64,000 bases of DNA. Source: JAEWWD01 sp964440115 (GTDB taxonomy: Bacteria > Bacillota > Clostridia > Christensenellales > CAG-138). The DNA is taken from positions 527,624 through 591,623 of the forward strand of contig CAYTPV010000001.1 in the NCBI GenBank assembly GCA_964440115.1, written 5' to 3'. The notes under the pieces are model-generated. The model did no database searches and was not told the origin of the DNA. It worked only from the letters and a program-made list of their open reading frames with translations. A program made the translations under genes and the position numbers. This document shows, in pieces, positions 45,866 through 53,690 of the stretch (its first letter is position 1; every line of letters starts with the position of its first letter).

Positions 45866-46762
45866 TTAAATTTGTGTTTCAGGAACGGTAGCAGACTGTT
45901 CGTCATCCTGCTTAAGCTGCCTGTGTTTCGTGCGCTCGTCCCACACGCACCACAAAGTAGTCGTGACAAGCACCACCGCGCTGCCATACAGCGCGTAGGC
46001 GCCGGGCCTCTCGCCAATCACCCAATATACCAGCAGCGGACTGACGATCGGCTGCACCGTCGAAAGCAGCACGCAGGTCAGCGGCGAACAGTAGCGTGCG
46101 CTCAAACTGTACAGAACATACGGGATGCCCAGCTGCACAATACCCAGCAGCAAAATATACAGCATATTCTCCGTCGTTATCGAAGCAGGATATGCAAACA
46201 CGAACGGTATGCCGACCGCCACGATGATAAACTGCGCCATCAGCAGGCCCGAAAGCCGCGTTTCTTCTTCCACGCCGCCAGAAGCGAAGAACATAGACCC
46301 AAAAAATACGCCGGATACAAGAGCCAAAGCATCTCCCGCAAGCGAGCCCCTGCTCATCTTATCCAAAAAGCACAGCGCAATGCCGGCTATCGTGAGCGCC
46401 ACCGTCAGTATATCGCCGCGGCGCATGCGCTGCCTGCGGAATAGCCAGGAAAACAGCAGCACGTATACGGGCGCAGTATATTGCAGCACGATGGCGTTTG
46501 CCGCGGTGGTCAGCTTAAGGGCTTGTATATAGGTTAACAATGCCACGGCAAGCGCTACGGCGATCCAATACGACTGGCGTGTGCGAATCAAGCGCATATT
46601 GCGCATGCGCATGTACAAGCCGATGACGGGGGCAGCAAGTATGCTGCGCGCTCCCGCGATTACCAAAGGGTTCCAAGGCAGCAGTTTGACAAGCAAGCCG
46701 CTCAAACTCCACAGCAGGCCGCAGAGCAGCATCTGCAGTATGGCGATTCGCCCCTTATTCAT
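45866..46762 (-). CDS. EamA-family (DMT superfamily) transporter, second of a tandem pair
   Basis: A 298-residue protein with ten hydrophobic helices in two EamA halves (LLCGLLWSLSGLLVKLLPWN first; ILLLGIVQLGIPYVLYSLSA in the second). It is clearly a paralogue of the 46919-47797 protein: KLTTAANAIVLQYTAPVYVLL, RRGDILTVALTIAGIALCF and ETRLSGLLMAQFI are shared almost word for word. These are usually drug, metabolite or amino-acid exporters. Its leader (46791-46866) carries a terminator and conserved segments also found before the first copy. The parE-type gene follows after 19 bases. Confidence 0.9.
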   Translation of the reverse strand: MNKGRIAILQMLLCGLLWSLSGLLVKLLPWNPLVIAGARSILAAPVIGLYMRMRNMRLIRTRQSYWIAVALAVALLTYIQALKLTTAANAIVLQYTAPVYVLLFSWLFRRQRMRRGDILTVALTIAGIALCFLDKMSRGSLAGDALALVSGVFFGSMFFASGGVEEETRLSGLLMAQFIIVAVGIPFVFAYPASITTENMLYILLLGIVQLGIPYVLYSLSARYCSPLTCVLLSTVQPIVSPLLVYWVIGERPGAYALYGSAVVLVTTTLWCVWDERTKHRQLKQDDEQSATVPETQI

Positions 46763-46788
46763 GAAAAAATTCTCCCAAAGCTTATGAA

Positions 46789-46866
46789 TAAAGGGGCTGA
46801 TCTCGACGGCAGCCCCTCACTGATTCTGTAATATTCTACCGGGTTTTCATTGAATTTGCAATGCCC
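46789..46866 (-). promoter_or_regulatory. Structured leader with terminator, riboswitch candidate, copy 2
   Basis: Read on the minus strand: GGGGCATTGCAAATTC, then AAACCCGGTAGAAT (stem ATTC/GAAT closing a loop with CCCGGTA), then the terminator GGGGCTG-CCGTCGAGAT-CAGCCCC followed by TTTATT, and about 30 bases later the EamA start. The same three blocks in the same order precede the other EamA gene. Conserved loops around a changing stem suggest a ligand-sensing attenuator. The two-hairpin form, the CCGGTA and GCCGTC loops and the exporter context recall the guanidine-IV (mepA) class from memory, unconfirmed. Confidence 0.65.
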
Positions 46867-46918
46867 CGCCGCCTCGCCCGCCCTTGGGAGGCTGCGCGAT
46901 CTTTGACGGATTGGGGCA

Positions 46919-47797
46919 TCAGACTGCCTGCGTCTGCGCATCCCCAAGTGTCTGCTTCTGCCGCATGCGCTCGTCATACATGCACCAGAGCGTAATGGTA
47001 GCGAGCACCACCGCGCCGCCTATGAGCGCGTACGCGCCGGGCTGTTCGCCCAGCACGAGGAACACCCAGACGGGGTTAAACAGCGGTTCCAGCACCGAAA
47101 GCAGCGAGCAGGTCAGCGCAGAACAATACTTCGCGGACAAGCTGTAGAGTATGTATGGGATGCCCAACTGCACAACGCCGAGCAGCACGATGTACGCGAT
47201 ATTCGCCGCGCTTACGGGCGTATCGTATACAAACGCGAGCGGCACGCCTATGAGTATCATGATAAACTGCGCCATCAGCAAGCCCGAAAGCCGTGTCTGC
47301 TCATCCACATTGCCTGAAAGCAGGAACATACCGCCGAAGAACACGCCCGAAGCAAGCCCCAGCAGGTTGCCCGAAAGCGTGCCTGCACCTAGTCTGTCGA
47401 AAAAGCACAGGGCGATACCGGCCAGCGTCAGCACCACTGTCAGCACATCGCCGCGGCGCAGACGCTGTTTATAAAACACCGCAGAAAACAGCAGCACGTA
47501 TATGGGGCCGGTATACTGCAGCACGATGGCGTTGGCCGCGGTGGTCAGCTTGGTTGCGGGCAGGAATGTCATGATGACCGCCGTCATTACAACCCCGATG
47601 GAGATGGTTTTGCGGTTCCAGACCATACGCATTTTGCGAATGCGCATGTATAAAGCAATGACGCCCGCCGTCAGTACGCTGCGAAAGCCTGCTATGACAA
47701 GCGCGTTCCACGGAAGCAGCTTGATGAGCATGCCGCCCGTGCTCCACATCAGGCCGCAGACAAGCATCTGCAGCATGGCGATATGTTGTTTCTTCAT
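46919..47797 (-). CDS. EamA-family (DMT superfamily) transporter, first of a tandem pair
   Basis: A 292-residue, ten-helix DMT transporter with two EamA repeats (LVCGLMWSTGGMLIKLLPWN; IVLLGVVQLGIPYILYSLSA). It has about two-thirds identity by eye to the protein at 45866-46762, so a local gene duplication is evident. Probable exporter of a small metabolite or drug. GGAGG lies seven bases before the ATG. The leader at 47845-47925 contains a terminator hairpin and the conserved blocks described there; expression probably requires ligand-induced antitermination. Confidence 0.9.
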   Translation of the reverse strand: MKKQHIAMLQMLVCGLMWSTGGMLIKLLPWNALVIAGFRSVLTAGVIALYMRIRKMRMVWNRKTISIGVVMTAVIMTFLPATKLTTAANAIVLQYTGPIYVLLFSAVFYKQRLRRGDVLTVVLTLAGIALCFFDRLGAGTLSGNLLGLASGVFFGGMFLLSGNVDEQTRLSGLLMAQFIMILIGVPLAFVYDTPVSAANIAYIVLLGVVQLGIPYILYSLSAKYCSALTCSLLSVLEPLFNPVWVFLVLGEQPGAYALIGGAVVLATITLWCMYDERMRQKQTLGDAQTQAV

Positions 47798-47844
47798 GTT
47801 TCGTCCTCCCTGGTCAACCCCCAGCCCAATACGTCAGGCCATGC

Positions 47845-47925
47845 AAAAGGGCTGACCCGACGGCAGCCCCTCAACGGTGTATGTATCAATTTTACCGGGT
47901 TCGGCCTGAAATTGCAATGCCCGAG
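47845..47925 (-). promoter_or_regulatory. Structured leader with terminator, riboswitch candidate, copy 1
   Basis: Minus strand: GGGCATTGCAATTT, then AACCCGGTAAAATTG (stem CAATTT/AAATTG closing a loop with CCCGGTA), then AGGGGCTG-CCGTCGGGT-CAGCCC followed by TTTT. The first stem differs from copy 2 (TTT/AAA versus TTC/GAA) while pairing is kept, which is covariation. Loop sequence CGGGT can pair with ACCCG of the first loop. The whole sits about 50 bases before the EamA start. Confidence 0.65.
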
Positions 47926-47973
47926 GCGCTGTACGGGAATTGGCACGCCTCTTCACGCAACACGCAGACGGGC

Positions 47974-48000
47974 AAAATGCCGCACATGGCGGCATTTTTT
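47974..48000 (-). terminator. Terminator after ygeW
   Basis: AAATGCCGC and GCGGCATTT form a stem with T-runs on both sides (TTTTTT on +, TTTTG on -). It lies 73 bases past the ygeW stop and separates that operon from the EamA leaders. Confidence 0.7.
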
Positions 48001-48072
48001 CCACACATCCAGCATGCCGGATGCGGTTTTCATATAAGGGTGTTATCCCATGTCCCAAATAGGGGTAGTAGC

Positions 48073-49275
48073 TTATTTCGCAGCGCCGGTCCAGCGAAGC
48101 TTGCCCTGCTTTTCAAGCATCTGCAGCGTAGCCTGCGGGTCCTTCACCTTGGCAAGGAATATCATGGATGCGATGATGTAGGGCTTGAAGGAAGCTTCCT
48201 TGTAGAGCGGATCGCGGTAGCGATCGAACACGGAAGCGGCGACCTCACCCTGCTTGCAGCTCACGCCCGTGATATCGGCGGGCAGGCAGTGCATGTACAG
48301 CGCCTTGCCGTTTTTGGTAAGCTTCATCAGCTCTTCGGTGCACTCCCAATCCTTGTGCTCGGCGTTCTGGGCGAGCAGCTCCTTTTCGAGCGTCTTGATG
48401 CCGTCGAAATCGGAATTGCCGTACAGATCGGTGCGGCGTTCCATGGCCGCAAACGGTGCCCAGCTCTTAGGGTATACAACGTCCGCACCGGCAAACGCGT
48501 CGGACATGGAGTTGGTGATTTCAAATTTGCCGCCGAACTGTGCGGCATTTGCTTTGGCGACATCCACGACGTCGCTCATGACTTCATAGCCCTTGGGGTG
48601 CGCGAGCGTGACGTCCATGCCCATGCGGGTCATGAGGCCGATGATGCCCTGCGGCACGGACAGCGGCTTGCCGTAAGAGGGGGAATATGCCCAGGACATT
48701 GCGATTTTCTTGCCCTTGAGGTTTTCTACGCCGCCGAACTCATGGATGAGGTGCAGCATATCCGCCATGGACTGCGTGGGATGATCGATATCGCACTGCA
48801 GATTGACGAGGGTAGGCTTCTGCTCAAGCACGCCCGCCTTGTGGCCCGCGGTCACCGCGTCCACCACTTCGCGCATGTACGCATTGCCCTTGCCGATGTA
48901 CATATCATCGCGGATACCGATGACATCCGCCATGAAGGAAACCATGTTGGCGGTTTCGCGCACGGTTTCGCCATGGGCGACCTGGCTCTTGCCCTCGTCC
49001 AGATCCTGTACGGCGAGGCCTAAGAGGTTGCACGCGGATGCGAACGAGAAGCGGGTGCGTGTGGAATTATCGCGGAACAGGGAAATGCCCAAGCCTGTGT
49101 CGAATATGCGGGTGGAAGCGTTGTTCTCACGAAGGTGACGCAGCGCGTCGGCCACGGTGAATACGGCTTCGAGTTCCTCGCGGCTCTTTTCCCATGTCAG
49201 GAAGAAATCGCCGTCGTACATATTGGAAAACTGAAGTTGGTCCAGCCTGTCGGTATATTTCTTAACGTTGCTCAT
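48073..49275 (-). CDS. ygeW: Knotted carbamoyltransferase YgeW
   Basis: A 400-residue carbamoyltransferase. The carbamoyl-phosphate motif is DNSTRTRFSFASACNLLG near residue 70, followed by QVAHGETVRETANMVSFMAD, DIDHPTQSMADMLHL with the HPxQ loop, and YMHCLPADITG near residue 328. The long insert and GKPLSVPQG match the YgeW branch rather than ornithine or aspartate transcarbamylase. YgeW belongs to gene sets for anaerobic purine/urate-related degradation together with YgeX and YgeY; its physiological acceptor is not settled. YgeY lies 50 bases upstream on the same strand. A GAGGAG ribosome site is present. Confidence 0.92.
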   Translation of the reverse strand: MSNVKKYTDRLDQLQFSNMYDGDFFLTWEKSREELEAVFTVADALRHLRENNASTRIFDTGLGISLFRDNSTRTRFSFASACNLLGLAVQDLDEGKSQVAHGETVRETANMVSFMADVIGIRDDMYIGKGNAYMREVVDAVTAGHKAGVLEQKPTLVNLQCDIDHPTQSMADMLHLIHEFGGVENLKGKKIAMSWAYSPSYGKPLSVPQGIIGLMTRMGMDVTLAHPKGYEVMSDVVDVAKANAAQFGGKFEITNSMSDAFAGADVVYPKSWAPFAAMERRTDLYGNSDFDGIKTLEKELLAQNAEHKDWECTEELMKLTKNGKALYMHCLPADITGVSCKQGEVAASVFDRYRDPLYKEASFKPYIIASMIFLAKVKDPQATLQMLEKQGKLRWTGAAK

Positions 49276-49325
49276 TATTCTGATCTCCTCTTCGTTATAT
49301 GTTTTATAGTCTGCCAGCGGAGGTC

Positions 49326-50687
49326 TTATTTAATGTCGTTGTTGGTTTTGCCCGCGCGGAACTGCACGACGTCCTCGCCGCTCTTGCCCTTGTAAAGGCC
49401 GGGGATGGCGGCATAAACAGCGGCGCAGGTTGCAAGATCCTGTTTCCAGATGACTTCGTTGGGCGCGTGCGCCTGTGATTCCGCACCGGGGCCGAAGCCC
49501 ACGCAGGGAATGCCGTAGCGGCCCTGTATGGAAACGCCGTTGGTCGAGAACGTCCATTTATCCGTAAGCGGGCGCTTACGCAGATGCATGGAGGCGGGAT
49601 CGCCAATGCGTTCGTCGCCGTAGAGCGCCTTATGCGCATCCACAACAGCCTGCACGTGGGGCGCCGTTTCCTTGTTGATCCAGGTGGGGAAATAGCACTC
49701 TGTGGGGTATACGAGGCCGGTCCATGCCGGACGGTCGTACATATACATGGAAACCTTTGCGTTGTGCTTCTTGCAGGCGGGAAGGTTTTCAATTTCCTTG
49801 AGGCAGGAGTCCCAGGTTTCGCCGGCCGTCATGCGGCGGTCGAGCGAGATGGAGCAGGAGTCCGCCACCGCGCAGCGGCTGGGGGAAGTAAAGAATATTT
49901 CCGAGGTGGTGACGGTGCCGCGGCCGAGGAAGCGCGCATCTTCATAATGCTCGGGGTTAAATTTCGGGTCGAGCATTTTCACAAGGCCCTTGATTTCATC
50001 GGTTTCATCGCAGCCGTTCGCGTTGAGCGCTTTGACGTCAAGCAGAATTTCAGCCATTTTATAAATGGCGTTGTCGCCGCGTTCGGGTGCGGAGCCGTGG
50101 CAGGAAACGCCCTGCACGTCTACGCGGATTTCCATGCGTCCGCGATGGCCGCGGTAAATGCCGCCATCGGTGGGTTCGGTGGAAACCACAAATTCGGGCG
50201 TGACTTTGCCTTCGTTATGAATAAACTGCCAGCACAGACCGTCGCAGTCTTCTTCCTGCACGGTAGCGGTGACGAGTATGGTAACGTCTTCGGGGATGAG
50301 GTTGAGATCCTTCATGATCTTTGCGCCGTATACGGCAGAAACCACGCCGCCTTCCTGATCCGAACCGCCGCGGCCGCCGATTTCCGTATCGCTTTCAAAA
50401 CCTTCGTAGGGATCAAACTTCCAGTTGGACCTGTTTCCGACGCCTACGGTGTCGATATGGCCGTCGAACGCGATGATGCGTTTGCCATGACCCATCCAGC
50501 CCAGAGCGTTGCCCTGACCGTCAATTTCGGCCTTGTCAAAGCCCAGCATTTTCATTTCCTCAATTGTGCGCTTGATAACGCCTTCCTCTTCGCAGCTCTC
50601 ACTGGGGATTGCGATAAGGTCGCGCAGAAACTTGGTCATCTGGGGCAGATAAGCTTCGGATGCCTTGCGAATGCTGGTAAAATCCAT
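49326..50687 (-). CDS. ygeY: YgeY-family M20 hydrolase (selenium-metabolism-linked)
   Basis: A 453-residue zinc hydrolase: FDGHIDTVGVGN near residue 73, GGRGGSDQEGGVVSAVYGAK near 107, TATVQEEDCDGLCWQFI near 137, STEPTDGGIYRGHRGRMEI near 170, and SCHGSAPERGDNAIYKMAEI. This pattern is the YgeY subgroup of peptidase family M20. In known clusters it works with YgeW and the PLP lyase YgeX in anaerobic breakdown of urate-derived ureido compounds. YgeX is not in this window. AAAGGG precedes the ATG. The regulator is upstream by 88 bases. Confidence 0.92.
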   Translation of the reverse strand: MDFTSIRKASEAYLPQMTKFLRDLIAIPSESCEEEGVIKRTIEEMKMLGFDKAEIDGQGNALGWMGHGKRIIAFDGHIDTVGVGNRSNWKFDPYEGFESDTEIGGRGGSDQEGGVVSAVYGAKIMKDLNLIPEDVTILVTATVQEEDCDGLCWQFIHNEGKVTPEFVVSTEPTDGGIYRGHRGRMEIRVDVQGVSCHGSAPERGDNAIYKMAEILLDVKALNANGCDETDEIKGLVKMLDPKFNPEHYEDARFLGRGTVTTSEIFFTSPSRCAVADSCSISLDRRMTAGETWDSCLKEIENLPACKKHNAKVSMYMYDRPAWTGLVYPTECYFPTWINKETAPHVQAVVDAHKALYGDERIGDPASMHLRKRPLTDKWTFSTNGVSIQGRYGIPCVGFGPGAESQAHAPNEVIWKQDLATCAAVYAAIPGLYKGKSGEDVVQFRAGKTNNDIK

Positions 50688-50775
50688 AATTCAAACCCTT
50701 TCTTTCTGATGTCGCCTTTGATATCGTGATATAGAGTTTTCCCCCTATGGATGCGGGGCATGCCCATGATGGGGG

Positions 50776-51396
50776 TTAAATCTTGGCGTCGATGTAGGAA
50801 TACAGCGTATACTTGGAAATGCCAAAGTGTTTGGCAACCTTGTCGCCGCTCTTGGTGATGAGGAATGCGCCGGAGTCGTTGAGGAAGTGGATGGCGCGGA
50901 TTTTATCCTCTTTGGTCATGAGCGCGACAGGCTTGCCGACATTCGCCACACTCTGATCGATAAGATCGTCAAGCAGTTCGTTCACGCTCTGAGGAATGCG
51001 CTCCGCCTTATCTTCCTCGCGGTGACTGACGATGGATTTGACGGCGGATTCGGCCATCAGGAAGCCTGTGATATCGTAGTTGATAGAAAAAATGCCTTCC
51101 ACCTTACCCGCGTCATTGCGGATATACACGGTGCTGGATTTTACAATGCGTCCGTCGTGCGTTTTGAGCAAATATCCTGTCTGGTCATGAAGCTCGCCCG
51201 GGGCCTTTTTCATGGCTTCAAGTACAATATGCGAAGGGCCGTCGCCCAGCTTGCGGTTGGTGACGTGTCCGTTCTCTATGGCAACGATGGTGTTTTCAGG
51301 CTTATGCAGATCGTGCACCACCACTTCACAGTTCTCGCCGAACTGCTGCGAAAGCGCGGCAGCCAGCCGCGTTAAAAAATCCATTGTAATCGTCAT
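50776..51396 (-). CDS. YheO/DauR-like PAS-HTH transcriptional regulator
   Basis: A 206-residue protein. The N-terminal YheO-type PAS domain (QQFGENCEVVVHDLHKPEN; GKVEGIFSINYDIT) is followed by a C-terminal helix-turn-helix (GDKVAKHFGISKYTLYSYID). DauR, a member, regulates D-arginine use; other members sit beside amino-acid or ureide catabolic genes. It is transcribed with ygeY and ygeW from the promoter at 51424-51452 and is probably their regulator. The ligand is unknown; a nitrogenous metabolite is a reasonable guess. Confidence 0.87.
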   Translation of the reverse strand: MTITMDFLTRLAAALSQQFGENCEVVVHDLHKPENTIVAIENGHVTNRKLGDGPSHIVLEAMKKAPGELHDQTGYLLKTHDGRIVKSSTVYIRNDAGKVEGIFSINYDITGFLMAESAVKSIVSHREEDKAERIPQSVNELLDDLIDQSVANVGKPVALMTKEDKIRAIHFLNDSGAFLITKSGDKVAKHFGISKYTLYSYIDAKI

Positions 51397-51423
51397 AGGC
51401 CAAGCACCCCTTTCGCTGCCAAC

Positions 51424-51486
51424 ATCATAACACAGCGTGCGGCTGATGCCAATATTTTTTTAGGTTTTCTAAAAAATATTTTTTAG
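51424..51486 (-). promoter_or_regulatory. Promoter and 18-bp palindrome upstream of the YheO-like regulator
   Basis: Minus strand TTGGCA (51447-51452), a 17-base spacer and TATGAT (51424-51429). Directly upstream, CTAAAAAATATTTTTTAG (51469-51486) is a perfect palindrome, and a related AATATTTTTTTAGG half lies at 51451. It is a candidate regulator-binding or UP-like element. Confidence 0.55.
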
Positions 51487-51631
51487 TATATATAACTTAT
51501 GAAAATCTTGCGGAGGGCAATACTAGGCATGAGGCGGCAGGCGATTGCGCATTCAATCTTTTGCGCAATAGGCACACAGCGACGGCGCGCCCCACAAAAG
51601 CCGCCGATTGTAGCCGCCTCAATAATCGCCG

Positions 51632-51660
51632 TTGAAAACGCATGCGGTATGCGATACAAT
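51632..51660 (+). promoter_or_regulatory. Promoter of the DUF1292 gene
   Basis: TTGAAA, a 17-base spacer and TACAAT (51655-51660), 31 bases upstream of the ATG. The sequence 51487-51631 shows nothing else recognisable. Confidence 0.6.
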
Positions 51661-51690
51661 GAAGCCAAATAGTGAGAGGTGGTGCAAACC

Positions 51691-52014
51691 ATGGAAGAAG
51701 AACGCGATGTCGTCGTATTTGCCGATGATGAGGGCAATGAATTTGAACTGGACGTTATAGATTATTTTGAATATGAAGGCCAGGAGTATGCCGTACTCAT
51801 GGATCTTTCCGATCTTCCCGAGGATGATTGCGAATGTGAAGAGGAAGAATGCACCTGCGGATCTGAGCAGGATGTATATATCATGAAGGTTGTTGTCAAC
51901 GGAGAAACGGAAGAATTCCTTCCCGCTGATGAAGACCTCATGGATACGCTTTCCGCCATCGTGGAAGAACGCCTCGGTGAAATGGAAGTCGAGGAAGACG
52001 GAGAAGAAGAGTAA
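51691..52014 (+). CDS. DUF1292 domain protein (YrzB-like)
   Basis: A 107-residue, strongly acidic protein with the DUF1292 pattern: VVFADDEGNEFELDVIDYFE near the N-terminus, YEGQEYAVLMDL, and VYIMKVV..EEFLPADEDLM. The middle holds an unusual cluster DDCECEEEECTCGS with four cysteines, which could bind a metal. The family is common in Firmicutes near yrrK/mltG; its function is unknown. The ATG at 51691 has a GAGAGGTGG ribosome site; an in-frame GTG 12 bases earlier overlaps that site and is rejected. Confidence 0.87.
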   Translation: MEEERDVVVFADDEGNEFELDVIDYFEYEGQEYAVLMDLSDLPEDDCECEEEECTCGSEQDVYIMKVVVNGETEEFLPADEDLMDTLSAIVEERLGEMEVEEDGEEE

Positions 52015-52038
52015 CTTTTCATCGTCATTGCATCAAAC

Positions 52039-52073
52039 AGCGCCCCCTGCCTCATAGGCAGGGGGCGCTTTCA
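52039..52073 (+). terminator. Terminator of the DUF1292 gene
   Basis: GCGCCCCCTGCC and GGCAGGGGGCGC, a 12-bp perfect stem with a five-base loop, followed by TTTC. Confidence 0.8.
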
Positions 52074-52152
52074 TGCCGATTCAGGGCAAACAAAAAAGCA
52101 ATGCTTACGAACACAGATCGCATGTTGTGAATGCACTTTTCAGTCAGCAAAA

Positions 52153-52632
52153 CTATTTGTGTACAAGTTCGGATAAATCAAGGGGCAAGGCGTCTATCCC
52201 TTTGAATTCTTTTACAACAATCGAAGTGATGTTTTCTTTTATTTGAGGCGTTACCTGCGTAATACACATCTGCCATGCTCCGCCAATACTTTTGCAATCA
52301 TCTTCTATCAGTACATTTGGCTGAAGCGTTTCTACAATCGTTTTATATGCCTCGCCTCTGCTGCGATAATACAGCCCCGCACCGGCAAAACCGTATTTTT
52401 TGAGCAGGCCAGCAACGCCATGTGCCTGCTTGCCCTTTCGGGATGTGCAATACACAATGTCAGCGCCTTGTTCTTGCCATCCTTTTATGATTGCAATGCA
52501 GTTACCAATCGGCAAATATTTGGTATGATCATACATGCTCAACCAATTTCTTGGTCTGAGCACAGTACCCTCAGCAAAAATCATTACCGTTATACCTGTT
52601 CGCAACGCATTTCCTAGACCGATATATTCCAT
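52153..52632 (-). CDS. HAD-like protein lacking the nucleophile aspartate
   Basis: About 159 residues. The order of motifs resembles a small haloacid-dehalogenase-fold phosphatase: strand 1 VMIFAEGTVLRP (where DxDGT is expected), motif II as IVYCTSRKGK, and an acidic motif VLIEDDCKSIGG near residue 110. Strand 1 has no DxD, so classical phosphatase chemistry is unlikely. The start is uncertain: ATG at 52632 has a weak AAGG, ATG further in (MIFAEG) is possible, and the frame is open to 52695. No neighbour suggests a role. Confidence 0.55.
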   Translation of the reverse strand: MEYIGLGNALRTGITVMIFAEGTVLRPRNWLSMYDHTKYLPIGNCIAIIKGWQEQGADIVYCTSRKGKQAHGVAGLLKKYGFAGAGLYYRSRGEAYKTIVETLQPNVLIEDDCKSIGGAWQMCITQVTPQIKENITSIVVKEFKGIDALPLDLSELVHK

Positions 52633-52718
52633 TGCCTTATCCCCGCGGCTTCGTCCCGCGCCGCCGCCTTTTGGTAAAGAAGAACCCACGGACATAGCCG
52701 CGAACTTTCGTTCAGGTA

Positions 52719-53441
52719 CTATAGAAACGGATTGGCCGCTATATCCAGCACGAATACGGCATTTTTATGCGAACAGAAACGGGCTGCGAGGCAATCGGCA
52801 TGATCGCGTAGTACGGCACGCATTGTTTCACGTTTATGCGGGCCGGTCACAAGCAGCACAACGGATTTGGCATTCTGCAATGCCTTGAGCGACATCGTCG
52901 CGCCGAATGCGGGAGGCTCCTGCCCGCCGAAGTACTTTTTACCCCAGTCCATCACGGCAGGACTAAGCCGAACGATTCCGAAACTTTCGCTTAGCTGATC
53001 GCCCGGTTCATTAAAACCGACATACCCGTTCGGGCCTACACCAAGAACAGCGAGATCAATACCGGGCAGGCTGTCGATATAAGCGTTCATACTGGCCGCT
53101 TCGGCCTGCGGGTCTCGGGCTCGTCCGTCAAATGAGCGCACCTGGCCTTCCGCAATTCCGGCGGGAATGAAAAAACTTTGATCCAAAATGAAGCGATGCC
53201 CGCCCGCGTCTTCCCTGCCTACGCCAAGCCATTCGCTGATGACGATATAGCGGGCAGATCCGAGGCCGACTCCGCCTGCGGCGTTTAAGCGAAACAGTTC
53301 TGCATACATAGGCAATGGCGTATCTCCGGCCGGAAGAGCGATAACGGGTTCTTTATTCTGGGATAGACAATGTATAATGCGGCGGGCGGCATAAGAAGCC
53401 GCAGCCGTTGAATCCTTTTCCACGATAATCTGCGCGAGCAT
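52719..53441 (-). CDS. NagB/6-phosphogluconolactonase-fold protein with substituted catalytic residues
   Basis: A 240-residue protein of the glucosamine-6-phosphate isomerase/deaminase fold: LPAGDTPLPMYAELF, VISEWLGVG, VLGVGPNGYVGFNEPG near residue 145, and GATMSLKALQNAKSVVLLVTG. NagB has D72, D141 and H143 (in MDE and GNDGH); the matching positions here are S (ISEW), N and Y (PNGY), so deaminase activity is not expected. It may bind a sugar phosphate as a sensor, or have a different reaction. GAGGTG lies before the ATG at 53441; the frame extending to 53717 is non-coding. It is divergent from the IclR regulator. Confidence 0.75.
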   Translation of the reverse strand: MLAQIIVEKDSTAAASYAARRIIHCLSQNKEPVIALPAGDTPLPMYAELFRLNAAGGVGLGSARYIVISEWLGVGREDAGGHRFILDQSFFIPAGIAEGQVRSFDGRARDPQAEAASMNAYIDSLPGIDLAVLGVGPNGYVGFNEPGDQLSESFGIVRLSPAVMDWGKKYFGGQEPPAFGATMSLKALQNAKSVVLLVTGPHKRETMRAVLRDHADCLAARFCSHKNAVFVLDIAANPFL

Positions 53442-53690
53442 GATTTCACCTCGGTAGCATCGTATTATTGATGGTATTCTGATGGATTGACAGAAAAAAC
53501 GCGCGTATAGATCGTACGCCAAATGTGTGATCCTATTATTCCATGCCACGCACAAAATTGCAATATGAAGAAACCGGTAACTCCACACACCCCGTCCTAT
53601 ACGAATCCATAACGGACGATGCGCGGAACACGGACGCTGTGGTATGCTATAGAAAAACCTGATGTAAGCGCATTTGAAAGGAGACGCAGC

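Noticed and set aside
44089..45891. 600-residue open frame on the plus strand
   Set aside because: Antisense to the ParE/GyrB-type gene, whose ATPase and TOPRIM motifs are complete.
47881..49023. 380-residue open frame on the plus strand
   Set aside because: Antisense to ygeW; the conserved carbamoyltransferase motifs decide for the minus strand.
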